Shown piece by piece: positions 9,228 to 19,893 of a stretch of DNA of 64,000 nucleotides. The notes below the pieces were generated by a model. That model did not search any database. It was not told the origin of the DNA and saw only the letters and a list, made by a program, of their open reading frames with translations. The DNA is from Picochlorum sp. 'celeri' (Eukaryota; Chlorophyta; Trebouxiophyceae). The DNA lies in the NCBI GenBank assembly GCA_010909725.1, contig JAACMV010000020.1, positions 496,001 through 560,000 of the forward strand, given 5' to 3'. How positions within the stretch are numbered: the first letter of the stretch is position 1; every line of letters starts with the position of its first letter. Made by a program: the position numbers and the translations under genes.

Positions 9228-12200
9228 ATGGCCTCGAACCTGTCTAACAAGAAAAGCAACAAGAGATTATCAGGACAGACATCAATACACTCATTTTTCA
9301 AGACGACAAAAGCCAAAGTTGGCAGTAATGACGAGAATCAGGATGACCAGGTGGTTCAGAATACTGAGACAAGAAGAGTCGTTCAGGTACGGTGCTACTG
9401 GTATGCGGTCCGATCGGATATGGTATATTTCATCTCGCTGTGTTGAATGCAGACGAATGGGGACGATGGCCAGGCAGTCACCACCACGCTGGAGGATGAT
9501 GATTGTGGCAGTGGAAGGAAGGCTCAGAGTGACAAGGTAGGCAGACAAAGACATGCACGATCTGCGGCAAACAAGAAGAAACATCTCAACTCTGTACTCG
9601 TATCTAGTGATGACGAGGAGGAGGGTGCATCCTCGGGCAGTGAATATGCTGCAAGCATTGATGAGGAAGAGGAAGACATGGATCTGGATGACTTTGTTGT
9701 TGATGAAGATGAGGAAGCAGAAGAAGAAATTATCGATGATGATGATGAAGAGATGGAAAAGAACCCAAAGAAGACGCCTCGCACTGCTGGGGCAGGGAAT
9801 AGCAAGAAGAAAAAGGCCAGTCCGGTTGCAAAGACTCCAGCTGCAGCAACCACGGCTGGGAGAGTCGAGATGACGCCGTACTCTGATTTCAAGACACCAA
9901 AATCATCGTATACTGAAAAATTAAAAGCATCTTTGGAGTCTCACATGACGGGCGGGTCTTTGGTTGGGACTCCAGAACAAGCACTGAAGTTTTCTCAGAG
10001 GGAGTCTGAACGCTTTCCATTCTTGCAGCCTGATAAAATAAAGGACAAGAAAATGAGAAGTCCTTCAGATCCAAATTATGATCCGACAACTCTTTATATT
10101 CCTCCAAATTGGTTTAAAACAAACAAAGTCAGCGAGGGCCAGAAGCAATGGTGGGAATTCAAGAGTCAGAACTTTGACAGTGTCTTGTTGTTCAAAGTGG
10201 GAAAGTTTTATGAATTGTACGAAATGGATGCTCACATCGGTGCAGAATGTCTTGGTCTGAGTTACATGAAGGGTGATCAACCTCACGTTGGATTTCCTGA
10301 AGTGGGTTATGCTCAAATGGCTGAGAGGCTTGCTCGTGCTGGACATAGAGTCAGTGTTGTCGAGCAGGTTGAGACACCAGAGATGCTAGCAGCTAGGAAT
10401 GCAGAGAGAAAAAAGTCTGGACTCAAAAGGGACACGGTTGTAAAGAGAGAAAAGGTAGCAGTTGTCAGTCGGGCAACCATGACTGATGGAGACATGGTGC
10501 AGTCCTCAACCACCTCTGACAGTGATTATTTGGCATGCATAGTTGATTCGACTACAGAGGATTCAGGCTGCTCTGTTGGTTTTATTGCTGTTGATGTTGC
10601 TTCTGCTCGCGTTATCTTGGGGCAGTTTAAAGATGATGAGCTCAGATCTCACCTACGAGCTGTTTTGACTGCATTGAAACCTGTGGAAGTTGTCATACCT
10701 AGGGATGCCGCTCATCTCAGTGCGGCTTCTCGAAAAGTCATCAAAGGAATTCTCAGAAACCCTCTTGTTGACGAAAGGCCCGTGGGAGATGATGAGGATA
10801 ATTTTTACACAGCATCACTGTTCTGGAAACTGCTCAAGTCGGAGGAGTACTTCCAAGAAGAATCTGCTATTCCAGAAGTTTTGCAAAGCATTAAATCATC
10901 GATGGACAAGTATACAGCCCTCTGTCTTGCTCTTGGTGGTATGCTTGCGAGTTTAAAGAGGAACTTGTGCGATAAGTGGGTGATGTGCTGTAGCAAGTTT
11001 CAAAGTATTGAGGACGTTTTGGGGCAATTGGGAAGATGCGCCTCGTCTGATACAGAGCAATCTGGCAGTGATAGTGTGGCTTCCACTATTAGCACGATGA
11101 CTTTGGATGGAGCGGCTTTGGAAAATTTGGAGATCCTCGAGAATGGAGATGGTGGTGTTGCAGGCACATTACTGGGATCTTTGGACCACTGCGTCACACC
11201 TTTTGGTCGACGCAGGCTCCGAGAATGGCTCTGCAGACCACTTTTTCAAGTACGTGACATCATCAGGCGACAAGACGCCATCAGGGATCTCATGGAAGTA
11301 GGGGAAGAAGCAGCTGGAATGGCAAGGAAGATGCTGTCTGGGGTGACGGACATTGAGCGAGCCATTGTTCGCTTATGTGCCTCGGGTCTAGGCGTTGGCT
11401 CTCTCCGAGAATCTTCTAGGGTGATCCTATATGAAGACGTATCGAAGAAGAAGATCAAATCAATTCTTGCAACTCTGTCAGATTTACGAAAAACCGTTGA
11501 TGCAGTCAAATCCTTCTCATCATTGGAACTCCAATCTGATTTTCTTCGCAGCTTGGTCGCCCCTGGATCGTTTCCAGACGTCGAAACCCCGCTAGAAAAT
11601 CTGATGAATGCTGTCGATTGGAAGCTGGCCGAGGAAACTGGAAGAATTCAGCCTGCTGAGGGTACAGATGCAGCATATGATGCAGCACAAGCCAATGTCA
11701 AGAAAGCGCAGCAAGATTTGGACAAATATCTCGAATCCCTACAATCCGACATCAAAAACGGGTCAAAGGTACTTCGCTACACGTCTTTGAATAAAGAAGC
11801 ATATGTACTAGAAGCACCAGACTCGGTCTCAGTACCATCATCATGGGAGAGTATCCAGGGTAAAAAGGGAGTCAAAAGATACATGACTGACGAGTTGAAA
11901 AAACTCTCTCTCGCCATGAGCCACGCCATAGAGGAGAAAGAAGTCGCTCAGGCTCAGATATTACAGCATGTGACTGCAAAGTTTGCATCGTACAAGGATC
12001 TTTGGCTTGCAGCAGTTGACAGCATTGCAAATCTGGACTCTCTCATGAGTCTTGCTCGTGCAGCAATGTGCAGCGATGGTATCATGTGCCGTCCGGAATT
12101 CATCGAGCACCCTGAAGCGTCACCTGACACTGCACCAGTATTTAGAGCCACATCACTCAGGCATCCTGCTGGCATTAGTGGGGTTGGCGCAGGTGGTTTT

Positions 12201-12959
12201 GTCCCCAATGATGTCCATCTTGGAGGGGAAGCATCCCCATTCATGTTGCTTACAGGACCAAACATGGGGGGAAAGTCTACAATTATGAGGCAAGTATGCC
12301 TCGCAACAATTGCTGCACAGATTGGCGCCTGGGTACCAGCAGAACATCTTGCTCTCTCTCCAGTTGATGCAGTATTTGTACGCATGGGAGCAAAAGACCA
12401 TATTATGTTGGGACAATCAACATTCTTCATTGAACTCTCAGAAACAGCTGCCGCATTGCACAGAGCTACGAAGCATAGTCTCGTTGCTCTGGACGAATTG
12501 GGCAGAGGAACAGCCACAGTGGATGGATCGTCAATAGCATCTTCCGTCCTGCAGTACCTTTCACACACAGTTAAATGCCGTGGCATCTTCGCGACACATT
12601 ATCACAATGTTGCCGAGTCATTTGAAGATGATGATCACGTGGCGTTGAAGCACATGGCATGTACCGTCAGGGAATCTTCAGATGGATCCGGAGTTGATGA
12701 CGTCATCTTCCTCTACCAACTGACAGCCGGTGCCTGCCCGAAATCATACGGCGCAAATGTTGCAAAATTGGCAGGATTGCCGATCGACGTTGTTTCACGT
12801 GCCGCCACTATTTCGAGCCGATTAGACCACGGAGCATCTTCCCACCAGCAATACAGTCACCTGTCTCTGTTTGACAAAGCATCTCAGGCCTGCAAAAGAC
12901 CCGAGCCCAAAGAAACGCTCGTCTCATTGCAAGCGCGTATCAATAATGAACTCGTATAG
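9228..12959 (+). CDS. MSH6: DNA mismatch repair protein MSH6
   Basis: Exons are 9228-9386 and 9453-12959 (66-bp intron, GTACGG...GCAG), giving 1221 residues. A PCNA-interacting motif QTSIHSFF is at residues 17-24. A long acidic, Lys-rich linker follows; I see no PWWP or Tudor module. The mismatch-binding domain has the MSH6 Phe-Tyr-Glu motif near residues 305-307, then the connector, lever and clamp regions. The ABC ATPase has Walker A GPNMGGKST near residue 988 and LDELGRGTATVDG. With MSH2 it forms MutS-alpha, which recognises base mismatches and small loops in the nucleus. The start is chosen for its ACAATGG context immediately before the PIP box. Confidence 0.95.
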
Positions 12960-13370
12960 ATGGTATCTGACAATGTAACGCATGATGATCCACAGAGATG
13001 ATTGCTGACTCAGCGCAGAGCTGAGCATCAGGTTGTTGAGGAATTTGAAAAAGATTCCCCGTTGAAAGGGAATCTCACAGCGGTCGATACCAGCGAGGGG
13101 AGGAATCTCTCTATGCTGTTGATGCTGATGGACAATATAACCACAGGGATTCACCAAAAGTGGCATTATTTCAATGTTTTGATATTTTACATTGCGTAGA
13201 TCAACCAAATACTCCGCCATTATCCGATTTTGTGCGGTTTGTTACTTGACCTGATCATACCGGCCCTTTCACCTTTTGTGCGCCGGATCGTATCAAGTGA
13301 GCCTTTGATTTCACTTGATCTATTCCTAAAAAATATTTTGCTGTCTAGTTAATCCCCAAGAAGAGCCAAT
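12960..13370. other. MSH6-BTA1 spacer with three inverted repeats
   Basis: No gene is visible in these 411 bases. Three perfect or near-perfect hairpins stand out: 12999-13030 (TGAT/ATCA outside CTCAGC/GCTGAG), 13052-13075 (AGATTCCC/GGGAATCT, 8-nt loop) and 13292-13319 (ATCAAGTGA/TCACTTGAT, 10-nt spacer). The last lies about 50 bp upstream of the BTA1 start codon. I saw no P1BS-type GNATATNC element in this stretch. Confidence 0.5.
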
Positions 13371-15511
13371 ATGGGCAAAGGAGGGGATGCAAACTTGCGC
13401 CAGAGGAAGAACAAGGGGACCAGGACGTCCTCTGGACGCTTAATGAAGCGCAGTTCCAGTGTTTTGGAGAAGATGTCGAGCTTACAGACTACTTTTGATG
13501 CTAAGAAGAGGATGAGAGATCTTCACAATGATTTGACTGTTCTGAAGAATATATGGTTCAAGAAGTTGGCAAAGACTGAGAGTCATGCCGAGAGGCTGGA
13601 ACAATTTTATGGCCCACAGGCTCATGCATGTGCGTCGAGACTATGGTGAAAATCTATGCATGTATATTGTGCTAATTGAGTGATGAATGATGTGCAGATG
13701 ACGGATTCAGATCTAACTTTTTGTGGGGGAGAAAGCCCCTGCTGGCATCCTGTGCAGCGCGATTGGAAGACATTGCGTCAACAGATGATATGGTTTGGGT
13801 TGACCTTGGTGGAGGAACAGGAGAAAATGTCAGCATGATGTCAGAATATATGGACTTGTCCAAGTTCAAGAAGATTTACGTTGTTGACCTCTGCAGTTCC
13901 TTGTGCGAGCAGGCAAGGAAAAAGGTGACTGAGAATGGGTGGAAGAATGTCTCCGTTGTGGAGGCTGATGCGTGTGAATTTACCCCTGATGAAGGAAAAG
14001 CAACATTGGTGACATTTTCATATTCTCTTTCAATGATTCCTCCTTTCCATGCCGCTGTGGACCGTGCAGTCAGCTATTTGGATCCAGAGGATGGTTTGTT
14101 GGGAGTCTGTGACTTCTTCACTGGAGCCAAATATGATCTTCCCATGAGGCAGATGAGCTGGGGAAGAAGGTTTTTCTGGAGGTGCATCTTTGATACTGAC
14201 AACATTGACATTGGTCCTGAGAGGAGACAGTACCTTGATCATTCACTGTCTAGAGTGTGGGAGTTCAACGATGAAGGGTCCATTCCTTATGTTCCATATT
14301 TCAGGGCACCGTACTACGTTGCTATTTATACTGTGCCGAAATTGGAAAGTTTGCTGATCGAGAACAAGGTTGAAGCACCTCCAAGATTTCCTCCAACGTT
14401 CTTGTACACTCAGTCATGGGAAGACCCTCATAAGGATGAGCCATATCTCAGGGCTGGCCCTGGTGATGTTTGTCTCACCTTGACATCTGGTGGCTGCAAT
14501 AGTCTTAAACTTTGCTTGGATGATGTCAAGGCGGTATACTCGGTGGACTGCAATCCAGCCCAGAATGCACTCCTGGAGTTGAAACAGGTTGCAATCCGCC
14601 GCCTTGAATATGAGGACTTTTGGAAATTGTTCGGCGAAGGGAGACATGAAAACTTCCCTGAATTATTTGAAAAGAAATTGGCCCCATTCTTGAGCCAGAA
14701 TTCCCTCAAATTCTGGAGAACAAAACAGTATTACTTCAAGGATGGACTGTACTATCATGGAGGGATGGGAAAAGTTGTGTGGAGCATGCAAATTTTGTTC
14801 AAGGTTCTCTTCCTCAAGGGTGCCGTGGACAAGATGCTTCATGCAGAAACTTTGGAGGAGCAAAAAGCAATTTTCAACAATTCATGGCTTGTCAAATTGT
14901 TCAGGACAGCACCAGCTCCTCTTCTTTCAGTTATTTCTGACACTCTTGCTCTGCTTCTTTTCAATAGAGTGACCCTTTGGTTTGGTGCGGGTGTACCGCT
15001 CAAGCAATACCAGTTGATTAAGCAAGATGGTGTGCACATGTCAAATTATGCTGCAAGGACTTTTGATGGGGTTGCTCAGAACTGTCTGATTAGCAAAGAC
15101 AACTATTTCTACTACAACTGCTTGACTGGATCATTCGCAAAGGACAATTGTCCTGATTATCTTACCAAGGAAGGATTCGACAAATTAAAGGCCGGAGCGG
15201 TTGACAGTCTCTTCATCGTGAACGACTTTTTCCTCCCAACCCTCAAAGCACGCAAATACACAAAAGTCATTCTGATGGACCATGTTGACTGGCTTGACGA
15301 TACAACGGCGAAACAAGTCGCCAAAGCATTAGGAGAACAAGTTAAGACTGGAGGAAGGGTTATCTGGAGGTCTGCAGCCTTCAGCCCACGATACGCCGCA
15401 TTCATTGAAGCTGCCGGCTTCTCTGTAGAACGCATTCAGGTCCAAGAGCCTGGGAAAATGATGGACAAGGTCAACATGTACTCAAGTTTCTATTTGGCCA
15501 TTAAGAAATGA
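13371..15511 (+). CDS. BTA1: Betaine lipid (DGTS) synthase BTA1, bifunctional
   Basis: Exons 13371-13629 and 13698-15511 are joined across a 68-bp GTGCGT...GCAG intron inside a Tyr codon, giving 690 residues. The N-terminal half is a SAM methyltransferase of BtaB type (motif I VWVDLGGGTGENVS). The C-terminal half, from about residue 230, is a BtaA-type 3-amino-3-carboxypropyltransferase (TQSWEDPHKDEP, LTLTSGGCNSL, VDCNPAQNALLELK). Together they convert diacylglycerol to diacylglyceryl-trimethylhomoserine on the ER, using SAM for both the homoserine moiety and the methyl groups. The domain order matches the Chlamydomonas enzyme. In algae this lipid often replaces phosphatidylcholine under phosphate shortage. 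The Tyr residue at the splice site restores QAHAYDGFRSNFLWG. Confidence 0.95.
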
Positions 15512-15611
15512 TTATCATCGCCGTTATTTTGTGAAGTGATTACGACGGATAAGATTTGACACTTTTGATTATTGATTCATGATTATTCAAGTTTTGTTTG
15601 ACTCTTCTGCT

Positions 15612-15637
15612 GATGGTCAAACTGGGGTTTGACCATC
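15612..15637. repeat. Strong 11-bp hairpin after BTA1
   Basis: GATGGTCAAAC and GTTTGACCATC form a perfect 11-bp stem around a TGGG loop. It lies 100 bp after the BTA1 stop and 53 bp before the start of the next gene. It could be a 3'-UTR element of BTA1, a 5'-UTR element of the next gene, or an operator-like palindrome. Confidence 0.7.
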
Positions 15638-15689
15638 TTCAGGAGTACGTCATGAGAACGTCCATGTCCTGTCTCTAGCATATTTGATT

Positions 15690-17391
15690 ATGAAAGATGA
15701 TATTAGTACACAATGTAAAGAGATGAAATTCGAAATTACCAACCAGTGTCTGTCCTCTTCGGTGTTGGAGGTATTTGATTCCCTTCTACAAGATCTCAAA
15801 GTAGCTGTACAAGGCGTCATAAAGACGGTATGTTGCTGCCGCATTAGTACCCAGATTCGCTGCACACCAATTATTTTTAAGAATGTATGGCACACATCTT
15901 CAGGGGAGAGTCACACGAGAGTCACACAGACAGGCAAAGCGTGTCCATGAGGGGATACAGTTTCTTATACATACCATATCAGATGTCAGGCAAAGGTGTA
16001 TCGCCACAATGGCATACCATGCCTCCTTTGAGTTCTTCTTATATTGCTATAAAGAAATCCAATACTCTGAAGAAGAAGAAGAGAAACGGAAGGAGAAGGA
16101 AAGAGATGCAGGTGAGCACTTGTCTAGTGTTCAGTTCTGGGAAGATTCCACAAGAGACCAGGCTGGACTGGTGGATCCTTGTCATCTCCTTCGACATTAT
16201 ATTGGAATTGATATGACATGTATTAATTCCTACGAAGGCTACACTATCATGGCACGGGGAGCAGATGATTCTCACAACCATCTCGAGAGACAAGATGATG
16301 TTGGGGAATGTCATGAATGCAGTCTCCCAGATATACTGGGAACCATTGACACAGTCATCCATCTCCGATTACATCCCCATGCTCCATTTCCAGAGAACGT
16401 CAAGGCAGCCAATTCTCTACCACCACACATCACCCCATCACCACAGACAATACTTAGCCATTGCAGGGATTTTGAGGGCCCAAAGCGAGCGCCTCAAAAG
16501 CGTAAAGGAAGGCAGAAAAAACATGATACGGTGAGAAACCATCTAGGATGCCCGACAACGTCGCTATCATTTCACAGATTATATTGCCAGCTTTCCATGT
16601 CCTTCATGCACGGAACCCCATCAACCATCATGCTTGCAGGACCTCGTGGCTGTGGGAAACGCCACATCATCCTAGACGTGGCGTCAGCCTTTGGACATGT
16701 TCAAGTCACGGATGTACTCTCGACCATCGAATCACTGCAGCTCGATGAGGAATCACCAACATTCAATAAGGATGTGTGCGAGACACTAGATTCTGCATTC
16801 TCCACAGCCATGGAATGTCCAGCCCCAACCATTATGCTTTTTCGCCATATCGAGCGAGTATTCATCACATCATCGGCTCGAGATAATGAAAACAAGCTGT
16901 CTGTGCTCGCTCGAGCCATAAAACCTTGGATACAGAATCAAAAGGGCAAACTCCATGCAGGCAGGGTGGTCATCATAGGAACAACATCCAGGCCAGATGA
17001 CTGCGCAGGAAAAGACCTCGAAGACCTTTTGGAGTTTTTCGATGATTATATTACACTACCACAGATGGACCACTTTTCCAGAATGATGCACATACAGCGC
17101 TCTTTGGAAACCCATCAACACCATGCTGCAGATGAAAATCCCACAGTATGCCATTGGGCAGTACAATCAGCCCTTGCCTGGAACAATCCAAACGCGTCAT
17201 GGAATGAAATCGATACAGCTACGAAACAGTTCAGTGACACTCCTGGCCTACCCCCCGCTGAGGCCGTGTCACAGTATCAAACCCTGCTGCACCATTGTCA
17301 CATCAGCAGTGACCGTCAGGCACAGACGGCTGAAATCGAGTCCTGGATGCAACGCATCCTCTCTCATCGTATACAACTTTTACATAAATAA
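15690..17391 (+). CDS. AAA+ domain protein resembling the D1 ring of PEX6; no D2
   Basis: Exon 1 (15690-15827) joins 15904 onward in phase 0 (76-bp GTATGT...TTCAG intron). The last 250 residues resemble the first AAA domain of plant PEX6: a Walker A-like GPRGCGKR with Arg where Ser/Thr is usual, then APTIMLFRHIERVF in place of Walker B, as in the degenerate PEX6 D1. The highly conserved catalytic D2 is absent: the stop at 17391 faces the TIM23 gene 28 bp away. The helical N-terminal half is not recognised. The middle is uncertain. Frame 1 is open throughout, but frame 2 is also open over 16265-16530 (helix-like YLAIAGILRAQSERLKSV), and a 47-bp GTGAGA...CACAG intron (16531-16577) would return it to the ATPase frame. 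A role in peroxisomal import is only an inference. Confidence 0.5.
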
Positions 17392-17419
17392 AGAGTAGTA
17401 GTATCATGTAAATCCAGAA

Positions 17420-18151
17420 CTACAAGCCAGAACTAATAAACGTCCGTGCTCCCAACAACAGAATACCACCCAAACCACCAACAGCAGCAGCAGCAACAGC
17501 CTGTCGAGGACCCCTCACAGACCGGTAAATTGCACCCGTTGTCGCTCCTGACGCAATAGTCATCAACTCCTCCGGCAAGATCGCATCATTCATGTAGTAA
17601 TAAAAGCTCTCTGTGGACGAAAACAGCAGCCCCAACACCCCAAGGGCATTCCCTGCCGACCTCCCCAATTTACCACTCGTATTCAACAACTGATTCACTC
17701 GAATTCTTTGCGATGGCAACCCACCTTCACCCTGAATCGCACTTGGCGTCAACAGCGCCTTGTATGCTCCAACACCACCTCCTCCTGCTGCTCCAGCCAG
17801 ATACCCTACCCCAGTATAATACGTCAGGTTCTCGCTCCAGCTCCGCCTCTTAATCACCGATTCCTCACTAAATAAAAACTCTGGCTCCTCTGGTAGCTTG
17901 AATGGAGCCTTCACATCGCGACGATCAAGTGCCGCACTGATTCCTTCGTATGGATTATACAAGCGCTCACCACCGAAATCAAGCCCATTATGAGCACTTG
18001 GGTCCTGTCCAAACGATCCATCTGACAATATTTCACCAGAAGAAGAGGGCACACCCTCTTGGGTATGGGATTGCAACGCCTCCGTCGATGTGGAGGCAGC
18101 ATGTTCCTCCGGCTGGGAATTCTTCCCACGAAATACGTCCAACAGACCCAT
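17420..18151 (-). CDS. TIM23: Mitochondrial inner-membrane translocase subunit TIM23
   Basis: The intronless frame encodes 243 residues. The first 80 are hydrophilic, as in the intermembrane-space domain of Tim23. A Tim17/Tim23/Tim22-family core follows: YYTGVGYLAGAAGGGGVGAY, RIRVNQLLNTSGKLGRSAGN, GLLFSSTESF, ASGATTGAIYRS and GPRQAVAAAAVGGL, giving four Gly-rich membrane spans. Tim23 is the channel-forming part of the presequence translocase. The plant-type Tim17/23/22 family also includes plastid OEP16/HP20-like proteins, but the long hydrophilic N-terminus and the RxRxNxLLNxxG segment favour Tim23. It converges closely on the PEX6-like gene (28 bp between stops). Confidence 0.88.
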   Translation of the reverse strand: MGLLDVFRGKNSQPEEHAASTSTEALQSHTQEGVPSSSGEILSDGSFGQDPSAHNGLDFGGERLYNPYEGISAALDRRDVKAPFKLPEEPEFLFSEESVIKRRSWSENLTYYTGVGYLAGAAGGGGVGAYKALLTPSAIQGEGGLPSQRIRVNQLLNTSGKLGRSAGNALGVLGLLFSSTESFYYYMNDAILPEELMTIASGATTGAIYRSVRGPRQAVAAAAVGGLGGILLLGARTFISSGL

Positions 18152-18188
18152 TAATACAACAGTTATACTTTATTTTACTACGTTATTG

Positions 18189-18638
18189 CTAAGAATATGG
18201 CATATAGATTGTGTTTGGCACTGGTATATATTGGTGAAGGATGTGGCAAACAAGGAACAGCACCAATATCCTATCAAGAGTTTGCGTTGATGGGACAAAC
18301 GTGTATATATCGATCAGAACAACAGGGCTCCCAATCCAAGATGCACTACGACCGGTAGGCTGTTGTGACACATCTATTTCAGCAGCAGCTGAATCCATAC
18401 AATGGAAATGTTCAATTGAGAGATTCAGCGTTGTAAAAAAGAACCCTTGCGATGCGATCCTTACAGGGCTAGATGTATTTAATTTTTGCAGCAGAATATC
18501 ACAATCAGTAATCAGATCCCTGGTATCATGAATATTGGCCGTGTCGTCTTTGAAATACAAGGACGCTGCCCTGGAGGTCATCAGGGAACCAGTCGTTTGG
18601 GTGGAGATGCTCGAGTTATGAGCCATCAGTATCGCCAT
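18189..18638 (-). CDS. Uncharacterised open frame, possible small protein
   Basis: A 149-codon frame with no recognised family. It is longer than expected by chance, but it lies head-to-head with glucokinase: from the first ATG the two coding regions would overlap by 21 bp, while the Met at 18581 would avoid this. Its stop is only 37 bp before the TIM23 start on the same strand, so its last 30 codons probably coincide with the TIM23 promoter. The opposite strand is also open over 18241-18531. Residues such as YFKDDTANIHDTRDLITD look protein-like, but nothing confirms coding. Confidence 0.25.
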   Translation of the reverse strand: MAILMAHNSSISTQTTGSLMTSRAASLYFKDDTANIHDTRDLITDCDILLQKLNTSSPVRIASQGFFFTTLNLSIEHFHCMDSAAAEIDVSQQPTGRSASWIGSPVVLIDIYTFVPSTQTLDRILVLFLVCHILHQYIPVPNTIYMPYS

Positions 18639-19799
18639 ACTAGTACCAGTAATTGTTATTTTACGTGTTTATCGAAGAATATCACGCATTCAGGGCATGG
18701 GTGGTTTGGGTCTCGGAGGAGGGGTGGAGTGCCCCTTGCGGGACTCTCCAGGGATTCCATTGTTGCTGCTGCTGGTGTCGCAAAAAATACAAGCGTGTTG
18801 GTTGCGGATATCGGAGGAACAAACTGTAGGTTCCAGTTGTGGGAGTTGGATGCGTTTTATCGCCCTGCTGAGATGACTCTGGAGCAGATTCTTCCCACCA
18901 GTGACTATGAGACGTTTGATCTTGCCCTTGCTGCGTTTCTACAGACGGATGCAGCGACTCGATCGCCGCCAAAAGCTGCTGCGTTTGCATGTGCTGGTCC
19001 TGTGAAGAATAATTGCTGTCGGTTTACGAATTTGAAATGGGTGGTTGACAAGGAGGATGTGGAGCGCGAGTTTGGAATTCCTTGTCGGGTGCTGAATGAT
19101 TTTGAAGCTATTGGGTATGGTGTGACATCCCTGGGGAGTCATCAGATATTGACATTGCACGATGTTCCGAGGGAGAAGAGAGGACCATTGTCTGTTCTTG
19201 GTCCTGGGACGGGCTTGGGTCAGGCACAGTTGTTTTGGAATGATGCAATTGGGAATTACACTGTGTATCCCTCAGAGGGCTCGCATGCCACATTTGCTCC
19301 ACGTGGGTGGAAGCAGAGAGCATTGCAGGCAAAGGTAGAGGCGGATCGTGGGCATTGTTCTGTAGAACGCGTGGCCTGTGGGAGTGGTTTGGTTCGTATT
19401 TATGAGTTTTTGCACACGGATGAGATTTCACACAGACCCATCCATCCTCCCATGGAGAATCCCACGCCAGCATCGGTGTCCAAGGCGGGATTAGAGCGGA
19501 CGGATCCTGTGGCGTCTGAGGCATTGGACATGTTCCTGTCTATTGTTGGTGCAGAAGCGTCTCATATGGCGTTGAGAGGGTTGTCGACTGGTGGAGTGTA
19601 TATAGCTGGTGGTATCCTACCAAAGGTACTAGAGCGAGTAGAAGAAGGAGGCCTTTTAGAGGCCTTTCTGTGGAAAGCGTCTCGCTTCCATGACAAGGTG
19701 CTCAAGCATATTCCATTGTATGTTGTGTTGGAGGAGCGAGTGGGTCTGATGGGAAGTCGAGAGCAGGCTATTCAGCTAATTCAGCAACATAAACAATAA
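18618..19799 (+). CDS. GLK: Glucokinase, bacterial (GLK) type
   Basis: About 393 residues of the bacterial/cyanobacterial glucokinase family rather than plant hexokinase. Visible are the phosphate-binding VLVADIGGTNCRF, ACAGPVKNN, the catalytic RVLNDFEAIGYG, VLGPGTGLGQA, YPSEGSHATFAPR with the glucose-contacting Glu, the His of RVACGSGLVRIYEF, and GGVYIAGGILPK near the C-terminus. It phosphorylates glucose to glucose-6-phosphate with ATP. The 65 residues before the domain are rich in Ser, Arg and His, so a plastid or mitochondrial targeting peptide is possible. The start is uncertain: the frame is open up to 18486. I use the ATG at 18618. It converges with the ferredoxin gene. Confidence 0.88.
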   Translation: MSHQYRHTSTSNCYFTCLSKNITHSGHGWFGSRRRGGVPLAGLSRDSIVAAAGVAKNTSVLVADIGGTNCRFQLWELDAFYRPAEMTLEQILPTSDYETFDLALAAFLQTDAATRSPPKAAAFACAGPVKNNCCRFTNLKWVVDKEDVEREFGIPCRVLNDFEAIGYGVTSLGSHQILTLHDVPREKRGPLSVLGPGTGLGQAQLFWNDAIGNYTVYPSEGSHATFAPRGWKQRALQAKVEADRGHCSVERVACGSGLVRIYEFLHTDEISHRPIHPPMENPTPASVSKAGLERTDPVASEALDMFLSIVGAEASHMALRGLSTGGVYIAGGILPKVLERVEEGGLLEAFLWKASRFHDKVLKHIPLYVVLEERVGLMGSREQAIQLIQQHKQ

Positions 19800-19893
19800 C
19801 AGTTTCTGGTACCACCATCAGACGAATATGGTTGTAGCAATTTAGCAACTGCCTCTACTAGAGGCCCACGAGTAACAAAGAATGAAAGCACAT

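Noticed and set aside
9226..9245. B-box-like GGCCTCGAACC on the minus strand at the MSH6 start
   Set aside because: It lies in the MSH6 coding start and no tRNA arms can be built around it.
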